Shown piece by piece: positions 10,225 through 20,919 of a stretch of DNA of 64,000 nt. A model generated the notes under the pieces. It saw only the letters and a list, made by a program, of their open reading frames with translations, did not search any database and had not been told where the DNA came from. The DNA is from Lagopus muta. Its lineage: Eukaryota > Chordata > Aves > Galliformes > Phasianidae. The DNA lies in NCBI RefSeq assembly GCF_023343835.1, contig NC_064437.1, positions 51,968,972-52,032,971 on the forward strand, given 5' to 3'. The position numbers were made by a program, and so were the translations under genes. Each line of letters begins with the position of its first letter. Positions within the stretch are counted from its first letter, which is position 1.

Positions 10225-12528
10225 AGTGATACAATAAGTGTCAACCCTGTGGCCAAACACAAATTGCCTCATATTGTATTTCACCTGTCTATTTTGCACA
10301 GTCCCTAAAGTCACCTCCTCTTTACTTAGCTGCATTTTAAAAGAGGAAGCTAGGGGATTAATTGTCAATTGTATTTTTTATGCCAGTGCAAAATGTGATT
10401 GTAATTTAAATCTACTGTTGAAAACACTCCAGTTGTTCCTAAGTTTTGTTCTAATGCACCACTGAAAACATGAAATATTAGTTATTACATCTACAGCTTC
10501 AGCTGAACTTGGCAGATTCAATAACTTCAAGCTGCAGTGCAGCATTAGGCTTGCATCAGGTACACTTGGGACTGCTCCTTAAAATCCTCAAGCAAGCTTT
10601 ATAGAGAATAACAGATTCAAGCCTACAGGAAGGGAGTAGGGAGAAGCACTCCCTGTATCAGTGTGGAGCTACACCAGCAGGTATGATTATATCTCTCTTG
10701 CCCGTGACCATCCTAACCTGATTGCTAGCTGAAAGCTAAATAACTTTGCACTGTCCAATGAAAATAACAATAGAATATCTCTTTTTGAGGTAGAGGTTAT
10801 GAATAAAAAAGGAGTTGATAAACATGGCCTACAACCCCATTGTACAATGCTGCTGTTCTTCACTACCCCACTTGTGTTTTGGGGTTGAGGAGAGCAAAGC
10901 TGAATGTACAGTTCTTGGCAGACAACAAGGGACAGTGAGGAATAGGAGATAAACTTCCGCCCACAGTCCTACCTTCTGTTTAGATTGTTTTCTCTGGTGT
11001 AATACCCCAAAACCTAATCACCAACCATGCTGTAAAGAAGCATCCATACCTTACAGGGCTGAAGGGGAGCAACCCATCTTTGTCACTCAGAGGAGATCCC
11101 TCTCCCAATGCACCCACACCTTTTTGCTCCCAGCCCCACCAGGACTCTGCTCTGAGATGGGGCCCGGGAACTGAATGGACAGAAAGTGCATTAATCTGCC
11201 ACTGTGCACACAGGCTGTGCAACCCAGAGAAAATGCAGCATGGCAACTTAGGACCAGTTACCCTGTAAATTCCAAACACTGCTTCCCCTGCTGACCAGGA
11301 AGTTCACTGCCAACCTTGCACCTCTTAGTGTTAAGACGGCATCAGGTTTAGATATCATTTCAAAAGTGAGGAGCCCCCAGGCTGTTACACTGAAACTCGA
11401 AGCCCCTGGGGTGCAGGGCAACAAGGGGAAAATTAAGACTACATTGCAGCAACCAATCTAGTTTTTAATGCACTTAGAAGAACTGAATAAGCTTCATTAA
11501 GTTCTAAAAGAAAAGTGCTAATTAATCCCTTCCCTCCATGGAAAAACCACCATCCTGAGAACGACCACTTTTTCTTAATGGGAAAGGGAAAAGTTTCAGG
11601 ATCGTTAGAGCAAAAAAACTAAAGCTGCTCCCTTCAAATGCTGCTTCTCCTAAAAGCATCAATCTACCTAAGGAGTATTTCAAAATATGCAATTACCATG
11701 AGCATTCAGTGGGGAATCAAAGGCCAAATTTGCAGATTAAAATCTCATTTAGACAATACAACTATTAACAGAACTCTAATTATGCTCTTAAATCTTTTTC
11801 AAGATACTGGCTTTGATAATTGTAAAACTTTAGAACTCTAAACTGAACATTTGAACTATTTAATCACTGTTAAAAAAATGAATCAGCTGCACAAGCATCT
11901 GTGAGTAACATGGTTGGAACTCTCAGGTGGAAAACAGACTGTTTTCAGCAATACATCAATTAATATACAGAAGAAAAACACCTTCATCTTCCTCCTTTGC
12001 TGTGCCTCAAACATGGTATGATACAGCTGGCAAGGCTCAGGCTCTCAAACATGACAAAATACAGAATCCCTCTCACTGTGACTGCAGGAAAGCCAGGTAA
12101 TATGCACACAATTTTTTAATTTTTCCCCACTATTGAAAGAGCAGTTCACAAGTGAAACCTTTGCACACTGTGCACAGGTAACATCTGTCAATTTATATAC
12201 ATGCGAAAACCGAAGGTGTGCAATTTCCAGTCCAAGCTAAACTTAACTTTGTTCTACACCGTGGGAAATCTTGCAAATGCAATTTTTTGCTTTGGCTTTT
12301 CTTCCTTCAGTTCCCTTTCAGCTTCTGCAAGCACAAAATGAAAGCTGTAGGCACAAAACTGTAAGTGCATCATAGCTATAGCATAATTTTGCCTTTCAGC
12401 TGTGCTTAAGGTATCTTCAGCACAAGTGCAAATCAAAGGACGAAGATAGAAGTATTTGGGGAAAAAAATAAAGCTTTTCAAAAAGGTGAGGCATAAAGAA
12501 GACCGAGAGGCACCACATCCAATAAATT
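10225..12528. other. Convergent intergenic interval between paralogues A and B
   Basis: No coding potential is recognised. The sequence has mixed composition, with no interspersed repeat seen. Confidence 0.6.
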
Positions 12529-12534
12529 TTAATG
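12529..12534 (-). terminator. Possible poly(A) signal of paralogue B
   Basis: ATTAAA on the - strand, about 180 bp downstream of the stop codon at 12715. No AATAAA was seen closer. Confidence 0.3.
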
Positions 12535-12714
12535 CTAATTAGTACAAATATTAATAAATATTACTCTTTACAATTAATTTAGAAAAATAAACATGTAAGA
12601 TTACAAATCAGAAAAAAAAATCCATCGAAGTGGAAAATAATACATTCTCTCACTATTCTAATACATCATACTCATCAATTTTTCCTGTTTGTCTGCCATG
12701 TTTTGTTTTCACTA

Positions 12715-14047
12715 TCAGGTGTACAGAGGATAGCATTTATTGTCCATTTTATTCTGAATTACTGAATGGAAAGAAGGATGAGGAGGAAGCAAGTGTTGAT
12801 GGTAGTACGGCAGCTCGCTTGCCGTGAAGCAGTAGGTGCTTTGAAAAGCATCGTATCTGGGGAAGGAGAAGCTGAGCTGCATCGCAGACACCGGGGGGAG
12901 AGGCAGGAGTCTCTGGTGCTGTGGAGCAAAGGGATAGTGGAAAGACAACGGAAAGCCTTCATCGGAAAGGAGGGCTGGAGGGGTGGTTCCCGGGGGGAAG
13001 CTGTAGAGCGGAGCAGGAGATACGAGGTGCTGTTGGTCCTGGATTTCCCTCTTCAGTTTCATCCTCCTGTTCTGAAACCACGTCTTGATCTAAGAAATAG
13101 GAGGGATGGTAGGCGAGGAAGTAACAGCTCAGTACTTTGCTTACAAGTGCAAAGTGCAAACAACGGCAGTACACCGGACCTTTCCGTGCTCACTTTGCTT
13201 TAATTGCCTGCGTTGGACTGATGCCAGAGCTAACCAAGTACGGAGGATCAGAGTGCGGAAGGGTTATGGATGAATCACTTTAGGGCGTTAAGAACGTCTA
13301 TAACCTTTGCAAGATAGACACAACTCGATGTATATCGAGGCCTGGCTAGTTAAGTTGTTAGGTATTAGACAGTGGAACTCAGCCAAAGACCGCTAGAACG
13401 TCTCAGCGCAGCCATGCGAGACGGCCGGCACTCACCTGGACCTCGGAGAGCTGCAGGGCGGCTGCCAGCTTCCTCCGCTCCGAGGCTCCCAGGTACTTCT
13501 GGTGCTGGAATGTCTTCTCCAGCCGACACACCTGCTCCGAGCTGAAGGCGGTCCGCGCCCGCCGCTGACGCCCGCGGCTCCCGCACGGCGCCTCCGCTTC
13601 CGAGCGCTCCCCGCCGGCGCTCTCGCTCTCGTAGCCCGAGGACTCGTCGGCGCTCAGCCATCCGCCGTCAGGGGCTGCCGAAGGGATGGAAGGGGCGGCG
13701 GTGAAGCCTTTTCCCCCAACCGTGGTCCGCCTCCGTTGCGCCGACACGAGTTGAGGTCCCGACCCACACCCGCCTTTTTTCTCCTCCCACCCTTCTCACC
13801 TACCTGGCTCCGACAGGTAGCGCTCGCTGGGCTCCTGGGGACAGGTCCCACTCCGCCGCTCCGCGCCGGGCTCGCAGTCCAAGGGCTGTTCTGGTCGCGG
13901 ACTCCCCCGTCGGGGCTCGGCCCTGGCCAGGAGGGAATTGCGGCCGCGGCCCTGCGAGGTGGGGGCGCGGGGAGGGGGGACGCAGCAGATGTGGGGCCGC
14001 ATCCCGTCGGATTTGTGCTCTGCCAGGGGAAAGTCGGCCTGGCTCAT
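12715..14047 (-). CDS. VENTX: VENT-family homeobox gene, paralogue B (Vent2-like, three exons)
   Basis: Nuclear homeodomain factor of the VENT family. The coding exons on the - strand are 14047-13804, 13674-13436 and 13089-12715. The first junction is phase 1 (donor CCAG-GTAGGT, acceptor TTCGGCAG) and the second is phase 0 (donor CCAG-GTGAGT, acceptor TTTCTTAG). The product is 285 residues. DESSGYESE at about residues 91-99 is the motif I know from Xenopus Vent2. The homeodomain is residues 118-177 (RARTAFSSEQ..., then Thr47 in IKTWFQNRRMKLKREIQDQQ), with Arg31 and Glu42 intact. The C-terminal tail is rich in Pro, Tyr, Phe and His. The ATG has a good context (CACCGCCATGAG). The N-terminal SVEWL motif found in A and C is not visible. 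Its 3' end converges with A, and it is in tandem with C. Confidence 0.95.
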
Positions 14048-14083
14048 GGCGGTGAGGGGCTGGGGCTGTCGGCTTCGATCAGC

Positions 14084-14090
14084 TCTTATA
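14084..14090 (-). promoter_or_regulatory. TATA box of paralogue B
   Basis: TATAAGA on the - strand, 37-43 bp upstream of the start codon. This implies a very short 5' leader. Confidence 0.55.
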
Positions 14091-14133
14091 CAGGCGCTTC
14101 AGTCCCGAGCGGGCTAGTTTGCAAGTGCGAAGC

Positions 14134-14234
14134 CACATCAAAGTGGGAATCGAGCAGAGATAACAGCTGCCAGCGAGGAAGAAAGTTCACACGTCTGGCA
14201 AATGTCTACAAGGCCCCGGCTCCAGCGTGTCTGC
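14134..14234 (-). promoter_or_regulatory. Proximal promoter module of paralogue B, shared with paralogue C
   Basis: On the + strand the module reads, in order, CACATCAAAG (14134-14143, TCF/LEF-like), GATAA (14159-14163), GTTCACAC (14185-14192) and GGCTCC-AGCGT-GTCTG (14218-14233). The same motifs in the same order occur upstream of paralogue C. GTCT is the SMAD4 half-site. A GC-rich hexamer five bases from GTCTG has the layout of the BMP composite element GRCGNC-N5-GTCTG, with T in place of one G. Function is inferred. Confidence 0.5.
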
Positions 14235-16388
14235 GGGGCCGGGGAAACCCTCTTGAAGTGCAAACCTGCCCCTATCCCCCGGAGGGCAGGACACGGGCAG
14301 GCCCAGCCCCGCGGAGGGTCTTTTAAAGATACCGATATTTCCACGACCGGCGGGATTTTTACCCGCTTCCTCTCTGGCCGCGATACCCTAACACTGAGAG
14401 CGCCCGGCCCGCCTTAAGGCTGCGGGGTGAGCGATTCCCGGCTGCCAGCTCCGCCGCCTGGCGCATCACCGGCAGAGTGGACCCTGGGAAAAGCGGTTGG
14501 GGGCCGCTGATCTCAAACCCCTATCCCCTAGGCTGAGCTCTCACCCGGGCTGGGGCTCGGCGGTGCCGCGGGCTCTCTCAGCTTGAACTTGGCGCCACCT
14601 GTCTAGCCAGAAAGCATCCCTGACCTCCTTTGGGAGGGTCTTTGGACCCGAGCGATCAAAGCACGAAGTGAGCAGCGCTCGCACCTCATCAACCCTGAAC
14701 GGTCCCCAACCCACACGGCGCTTCCCGAGGAGGGCGATGCCTTTGTAACGCGAGGAGGGCACCGCGAAGGTATCCCCCTCCACGTCCCACCCCAGCAAAG
14801 CTGGGACCCGGGCTGGAATGGGGAAGGGGCTTGTGACTTTGTACAAAAAGAGCAACGCAAAGAGCCCAGATGTCTTCCCCCGGAACACCCCGTGTCGCAG
14901 AGAAAACCATATTCATGCTGCCCTTTTTCATCCTTCCAAGCATTCCCGTAACTCCATGGACACTACGATGAGTGCATCGCGTTATTGATTCCTCCAGCCC
15001 CACTGCCTCACCCTAACCCCGACCCCGGGGGAACTATACAACACAGGAACAGGAGCAATGCAAACACTTCACACAGCCCATCCAGCCCCGGAGCTTCTCT
15101 TCCAACACCATTCCCTAAAGCAGGGCTGGGAGAGGCTGTTCTTGCACAGGCAGTGAGATTGCATTGTCCTTTATGGGGTGCTGGGCACAGCTGTTAATGG
15201 AAGTTCAGTTACCACTGAATCCAAACTGTCATTTTGGCTTTGGCTTAAGTCCATGCAGGTGCACAAGCAGCTGTGCATTGAGCTGGAGACCTCCCTGTCT
15301 TGGAAACACACTCAAAAGGGCCACCAAACTAGCAGCTCCTTAAACCTCGCAGGTCCAAGGCACCAAGTCGTCCAAAAAAGCTCAGAATTTGCACATCAAT
15401 TTTAATCACTTCCAGATTTAATAGCTATTCCTGTACAACTGTGCATGAACCCTCTTTTTAAAGGAAAAAAAATGCACCATTTTTCTCACCATTTCTATCT
15501 TATTTCAGAGCAGCCATGAGTATGAATAACTCCATGCCTGAACAAATCCCACCTGAAGAGCTCAGGTTTCATCCCACAGGTTATGCATAGAGCTTCATTG
15601 CAAAGTAACTGCAGAGCCCAACTGCCTCACCTAGACCAAATGTTGTGACACCCAGAAACTGCTGGTATTCAGCAGATACTGAGTCAAGCACACACCTGTA
15701 AGCAGTGTTCTCCCCCAAGGGAAGGGGTATCTCCAGTGGTTCTCCAGCAGGACAAAACTTGTATCAAACCCAAGAGCCCCCATGCCCAGAATTACCCCAT
15801 GGGCACAAAACAATGTGCAGCTATTGGGGAGAGACTCTTCATCCCTACTGTCAGAACTAAGCCATGCACGAGACTTGGATCAGTGCCATACATGAACAGA
15901 TCTTACGTCACCTTATGTCATTTGGGGGTGTAGGGAAGGGAAGCAGTTGACTTGTCCCACTGTTTTCTAAAAGTTTGTGAAATCCACGACCTTTTCTTTA
16001 TTATTTAATTAGAATTGTCTATTAAATTAGATGTTTAACTCCCTAGGATTCCCCGCCCCCACCCCGGGGGAGGTGGTAGCCACATCTGTAGACCACAAAA
16101 CCTCGGAACAGATGGGAAATGGGTAGGAGGTGTCACGGGGCTGTTGCAGCTCCCACCAGGAAGAGGTGCCGACTTGAGAAACTTGGGAACTTTGATGATC
16201 CGGGGAGGGCAGAGTGAAATCCCCTCCTCACCTCCTACAGAAATATGGCTCTTAAAGGAGACTTTGTTTCTTTCTTGATCCATTCTTATGTATCACTTTA
16301 GATTTTGTATCACTGGAGTTCTATCTGCTATCAAAAAAATGTTACTGGCGCTTCCCCTGTACCATGTCCTAGAGGCTCACACTACACT
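14235..16388. other. Intergenic DNA between B and the CR1 fragment
   Basis: The first ~650 bp are GC-rich 5' flank of paralogue B, and the remainder has mixed composition. No gene or domain is recognised. Confidence 0.55.
14584..14604. promoter_or_regulatory. GGCGCC-N4-GTCT element upstream of paralogue B
   Basis: TGAACTTGGCGCCA (14584-14597) is followed by CCTGTCTAG, so GGCGCC and GTCT are four bases apart. The first 14 bases are identical to 8491-8504 upstream of paralogue A. The layout suggests a SMAD1/5-SMAD4 BMP response element. Confidence 0.4.
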
Positions 16389-16760
16389 AGATTCACAGAA
16401 TCATTTGAGTTGGAAGGGACCTTTAAAAGCCACCTGGTCCAACTGCCCTGCAATGAGCAGGGACACCTACAGCTCTATCAGGTGCTCAGAGCCCCCATCC
16501 AGCCCGATCTTGGTTTTTTTGATGGATGAGACACCCACCACCTCTCTGAGCAACCTGTGCTGATGCCTCACCATTCTTAATGTGGAAAATTTCTTATATC
16601 CAATATAAATCTCCCCTTTTTTACTTTTATACTATTCTCCTTAATCCCATCACAGCTGATTTCGCTAGAGTTTGTCCCCTTATTCCATGTAGTTGGCCTT
16701 TAGATACTGAAAGGCCTCTCTCTGTTCTCCCGGAGCTGCCACTAGAAGCTGAAGCACTTG
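16389..16760 (-). mobile_element. CR1 LINE 3' fragment, diverged
   Basis: On the - strand, CR1 words appear in order from the 3' end: AGAATCATTTGAGTTGGAAGG, CCACCTGGTCCAACTGCCCTG, AGCCCGATCTTGG, CACCACCTCTCTGAGCAACC and TACTGAAAGGCC. Several small indels mark it as an old copy. The right edge is approximate. Confidence 0.85.
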
Positions 16761-16989
16761 CATTCTCCAAGAATAGCGCTAGTGCGCCAAGTCTATTAAC
16801 ATATATACTCTATCCCCTACTTTTGCGCAACAGCTTAAGAAACTATGGCCAGAAATCAGGGAAAAAAAAAAAATCCATCTCAAGCAAAATAATTTCTAGC
16901 TTAACTGGCCAACTCCGTAGGTGAAAGCCCGAGGCAGAGGGAGCCCTTCCAGCCTCTTACGGGAAGGGAAGCGGCCACCAGCGCTCGGC

Positions 16990-17260
16990 GGGGCTCAGGG
17001 GGCGGTGAGACCGCTGATCACTGTTTGTATCCTTCACTGCTCCCCTTTGGAAATGCTAACTAGGTTATCCAGCACGCCGTTTGATGTCCTGATAAGTGCT
17101 ATTAGACAGCCAATTAGGCATCAACGAGATCGATTGTTTTGGAATGGATGCTTTCTGTTTGAAGTAGCCGTGAACACTAACAGGGCCATCACCAGGCTCT
17201 CCTTTGCCCACGGGAACAATGCGGGCCGACACACCATAAATAACAAATGTTCTGACTCAC
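16990..17260. promoter_or_regulatory. Putative conserved non-coding block 1
   Basis: A unique-looking, non-repetitive stretch between paralogues B and C with homeodomain-type sites (ATTAGACAGCCAATTAGG near 17101), ATCGATTGTTTTGGAATGG near 17131 (SOX/TEAD-like) and a GATAA near 17090. No coding frame is recognised. An enhancer role is inferred from site clustering only. Confidence 0.3.
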
Positions 17261-17734
17261 CCGGAGCGCTGCGCCCTCCCGGCTCACACGCTGCAGCTAT
17301 TCCCATTCAGCACTGTGGGACCAAACGCGCGCTTTGCATTAAAAGCGATTTATCACAGAATTCCCATTCAGCTCTTTGCTCAACGGAGGGACAAAGCGCC
17401 GAGATAGCCTCGGTGCGAGCCAGTGCAAATCGGAGCAGGAACCCAATTCCCACGCACGCCACCCCGCGCTGCTCGGGGATCGGTGACACCTCCGCAGCTG
17501 TTCGCGATTGCCCAGGAAGAGTAACTGAGAGCTGAAACGGGAACTTAAACACCTCACCTCCCGAATTCCAATCCGCTGCCGGGATCAGTTCCCAACCAAA
17601 CGCCTTTACAAAACAACATTAGGTCGGGACTTAAAAACTTAGTGAACAGTTATAAAGGGTAAGAGGGAAAAACCTTTCAACAAAATGAACTGAGACTAAA
17701 AGATTTCTCCTCTTTCTCTCCCCCCTCGTTTCGG

Positions 17735-17870
17735 TTGGATTTATCAAGTTAATTGGCATCTAATTACGTATCAAAGAAAGAGATAATGGGCTGCAATTAG
17801 ACATAATGGCCTGGCGGTGCGAGATCCCTCCTGATTAGCACACAACTCCGAATCACTTTACCTGGTTCGT
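17735..17870. promoter_or_regulatory. Putative enhancer: dense homeodomain/TCF/GATA-type sites
   Basis: Within about 130 bp there are TTAATTGG, CTAATTACG, ATCAAAG (TCF/LEF), GATAATGG, CAATTAGAC, CATAATGG and GATTAGC, with almost no intervening filler. Such density is typical of developmental enhancers. It lies between paralogues B and C, upstream of B. Confidence 0.38.
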
Positions 17871-19280
17871 TAACAGGTGCCGCCGGTGGCTCCACGGTGT
17901 CTGGGCGCTGCGGGGGGGGGGCAGCCGGCCCTATTCCCAGCCGTTGCCCTGTTGGTTGCTCTCGCCAAATTGGGACGGGCGTTAACGCACGGGCTGCAGC
18001 CGGCTCCCTGCCATTACCGCGGCGCTAATTCAATCAGGTTGCGCACACACTGCGGGAAGAAAGGCTTTGAAGTCAGCTTTCTACCCTCCCACCCCTTTTT
18101 CCTCCCCAGGGAGTCCCGTTTTCAGGTTATACAGCCCCTTCCTCGAGAGCCGCCAGCTCCAAAATGTTCCTCCCCAACTCAGCCACCCGGCCCTGCCATT
18201 TGCGGGGGGCTCGCACGCTGCGCTTTGTCCCGCCGGCATCATTCCTGCCCGGAAGGTGGCTGTGATGTGATTAAAGACACAAAAGGGGTGTTGAAATGGA
18301 GCTCGCTCTGGTGGAGCAATGTGGGTTCCCTGCTGTGCCCGCGAGTGCCACCGGCCCGGGGGCGAGCGGCCGGTGCACCGCCCGGGCTGGAGCGCTCTGC
18401 ATCCGTTCCCTTTTTTTTTTTTTTTTTCTGCCTTCAGCCAGAGGCTGCCAGCATAGAGGCCCATTGTAGTATTTTAAGATCACTGGAATGTTAACTTCTA
18501 GAGAAAGAAGATTTTTGCGGGTAGAATAGGTTCTGCAGCTCATACATTCAGGTTACCCTTGCTAGCAGAAAGCCTAGTAGGACCTGCCTGGGTGCCCGCA
18601 GGACTCAAGTCCATTAACTCCTCAAGCATCCTCTACTCGGAGGCTGCTCCACATCCCTGTTTGTCTCTATAGACTCAGTAGGATTAAATTGCAGCACCGC
18701 ACATTTTTCTTGCCTCTGGACTCTTCTAAGCCTTTGCACAGAGGGGAAAGTTACCCCGAAGAGCCATGCTTGGGTGTGGAAGGGTGCAGTTAGGCCAGGT
18801 TTTCATGGCCTCATATTAAATCTCATCCTACCCCATCCCACCCCCATCACCCTCTATCCCCATCACCCTCTACCCCCAGCCAATCCCGACGCTCAGGAAT
18901 TGCCTCCCCACTTGCCTCCCCCCTCTGTGGGTAGGAGCGTACTGTTCTCTCTCCCTTGAGACCTTTCACCTCCCTCGCCCCCCCCCCCCCGCCCCTACCC
19001 CCCCCAGATCCCATTTGGTTGGGGCCAGGCTCTTCCCCGGCATTACAGCAGCCCCAGCCTGCTGCCCCGAGGGTTGTGTGCCTCCGGCCTGGCCCTAAGA
19101 CAGCACCAGGAGCTGTTCTGATGGCATTCTGAGTGAGCAAACCGTCTGGATTCCTCCTGTGCTGAACATGATTAAAAGACCACTTAACCCCTCCACATTT
19201 GTCCCTTTAAAAATGGGATAGTCAGTTTGACTCTCTTTAGTTTTTGCCAGATAACTTGTATACTTATCGATCTTGAGTGT
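17871..19280. other. GC-rich to C-rich intergenic DNA
   Basis: About 17880-18420 is GC-rich with no recognised frame. Low-complexity C-rich sequence follows at about 18830-19010, including long C runs at 18977-19007. Confidence 0.55.
18977..19007. repeat. C-rich tract (G4/i-motif potential)
   Basis: Runs of 13 and 9 C separated by short spacers. The - strand has G-quadruplex potential. Confidence 0.8.
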
Positions 19281-19365
19281 ATTGCTATCTCAAAAATGTC
19301 TCTGCTCAATTGAAGAATGTTTTGGAGACATCTCAGTTTCCCAGTGATTTTTGAGATAGAGCAAT
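19281..19365. repeat. Imperfect inverted repeat / hairpin
   Basis: The left arm ATTGCTATCTCAAAAAT (19281-19297) pairs with the right arm ATTTTTGAGATAGAGCAAT (19347-19365), with a two-base bulge. An inner GTCTC/GAGAC pair (19298-19302 and 19325-19329) extends the stem. It could be a small palindromic DNA element or an RNA hairpin. No family is recognised. Confidence 0.6.
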
Positions 19366-20919
19366 AGAATTTCAGATTTCTCTCCCTTCCATTTTTTTTT
19401 TTCCTTCAAATCAATACAGTCATTTAATAGTATTTGAATTTGAAAAATAAACATTCAGTTAGATTTTTTTTTTTTTTAATCTCCTCTTAACAAAATTCCT
19501 TAAACTGTAATATCTTCCTAAAAAAGCCTCAGGAAGATCAATAGCACCTAAAATCCTTATTGCTTTTCTGAAACCCTTGCATTAGAGCCACATTAACACT
19601 GTATCTGTAAGCAAATAGTAACCTCAAAAGACTAAACAAATGCAGCATGGACTAAAATACTAAGTAGACTTCCAAACATGGGAACTACTCAGAAAAATCA
19701 AGGGCTGTGGCCTTTGGAGGCACATACAAGTTACTTTGAACCAGGTGGATGTATGACAGAGTGATTTCTGTCTAAAAATGGAATATTTGTGTTCAAGAAT
19801 GACTAGCACCAAACATTCAGACCATTCATGATAATGGTCAAGTGCACTGGAAATCTTCTAATAACTGAAGAGACCAGCTCTGAAGTGATGGAAATGTTTA
19901 TTTCTCTTTTCATGTTAGCTCACAATCAGCTTTGAAAGATTTACAACAACTTACATCAATCAAGGATCATTTTTCATAACGCTTTCTCTAGCCTGAAATC
20001 TAAAATTTTATTTTAATAAAATCTTCAGACATTATCCAGTCATGAGCATTACTCAAACAAAAAGTGCACAGCACAATGGTAACAAACTTTACTGCCATTT
20101 AGAGAAAAATAGCTTTGAAATGTTGCATTTCTTTTGACAATTACCCTCAAACCCCATTAGGCACATGCAAGATGCTGAGACACTAGCAAATTGCAAGGCC
20201 AGATCCCAAGATTCAAGATCTTTCCAAGATCTATTTTATGCAGTAGGCCCTTGTTAGTCCACTGAGGCCTCCCATGAAATTGTGGTATTTTCATATATTT
20301 ATAGAAAACCATTTTTTGTACCCTAAAAATCATAGTCTATATGCTATTTCAATGTCTTCATTACAAATTCTGCTGTCGTTGTAGGCCCAGTCGTAAATAC
20401 TGGTAACTAATTCCTGATATATCTATATGTCTTGTTAAAAGCACAGCCCCCTCCTGAAGTGCCATAGTGGAAGCAGCTGAGAGATTGGACAGCCATTTAA
20501 GGGAATGGGGGACGTTAATGCTTTTTGTATGTATCCTCAGTAAATTGCAAGGTACAACACAAGATTATTCTTTCTCTACTAGGGCCAGGACAGAACTAGA
20601 GAATAAGAACTGTGCTTCATTCAATGGGGAGGAGCTCTTTCAGGGCAGGATAAATAGTTCTGCAGTCCTTGTGACCAATTCAGATGAAAGCTGAAAAAAT
20701 GTTAAGGTTTGTTAGGTGATTCCACTTATGCTACCATTTACCCCACTATGTTTGAACTTGCTGGGCAGCTTGGCCTGAAGTCCATGATCTGGATTGTCGA
20801 TCAGCATCTTGCTCAGAGCTGCACCAGCACTCCAGCAGGCAGATGCAGGCAGGGGCAGCCCAGATATAGTTATTAGATATTAGTGCAAATTCTCCTTAGT
20901 CACAGTCCATACCAGAGGG
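19366..20919. other. AT-rich DNA downstream of paralogue C
   Basis: No gene is recognised. It presumably includes the 3' UTR of paralogue C next to 20920. The nearest canonical - strand AATAAA seen is at 20007-20012, about 900 bp downstream, so the cleavage site is uncertain. Confidence 0.5.

Noticed and set aside
13502-14326. 274-codon + strand frame over paralogue B
   Set aside because: It is antisense to the homeodomain exon and exists because of high GC content and few stops. No domain.
17877-18494. 205-codon + strand frame in GC-rich DNA, considered as a fourth homeobox gene or exon
   Set aside because: No homeodomain residues (no WFQNR) in any frame, and low-complexity Pro/Ala/Arg content.
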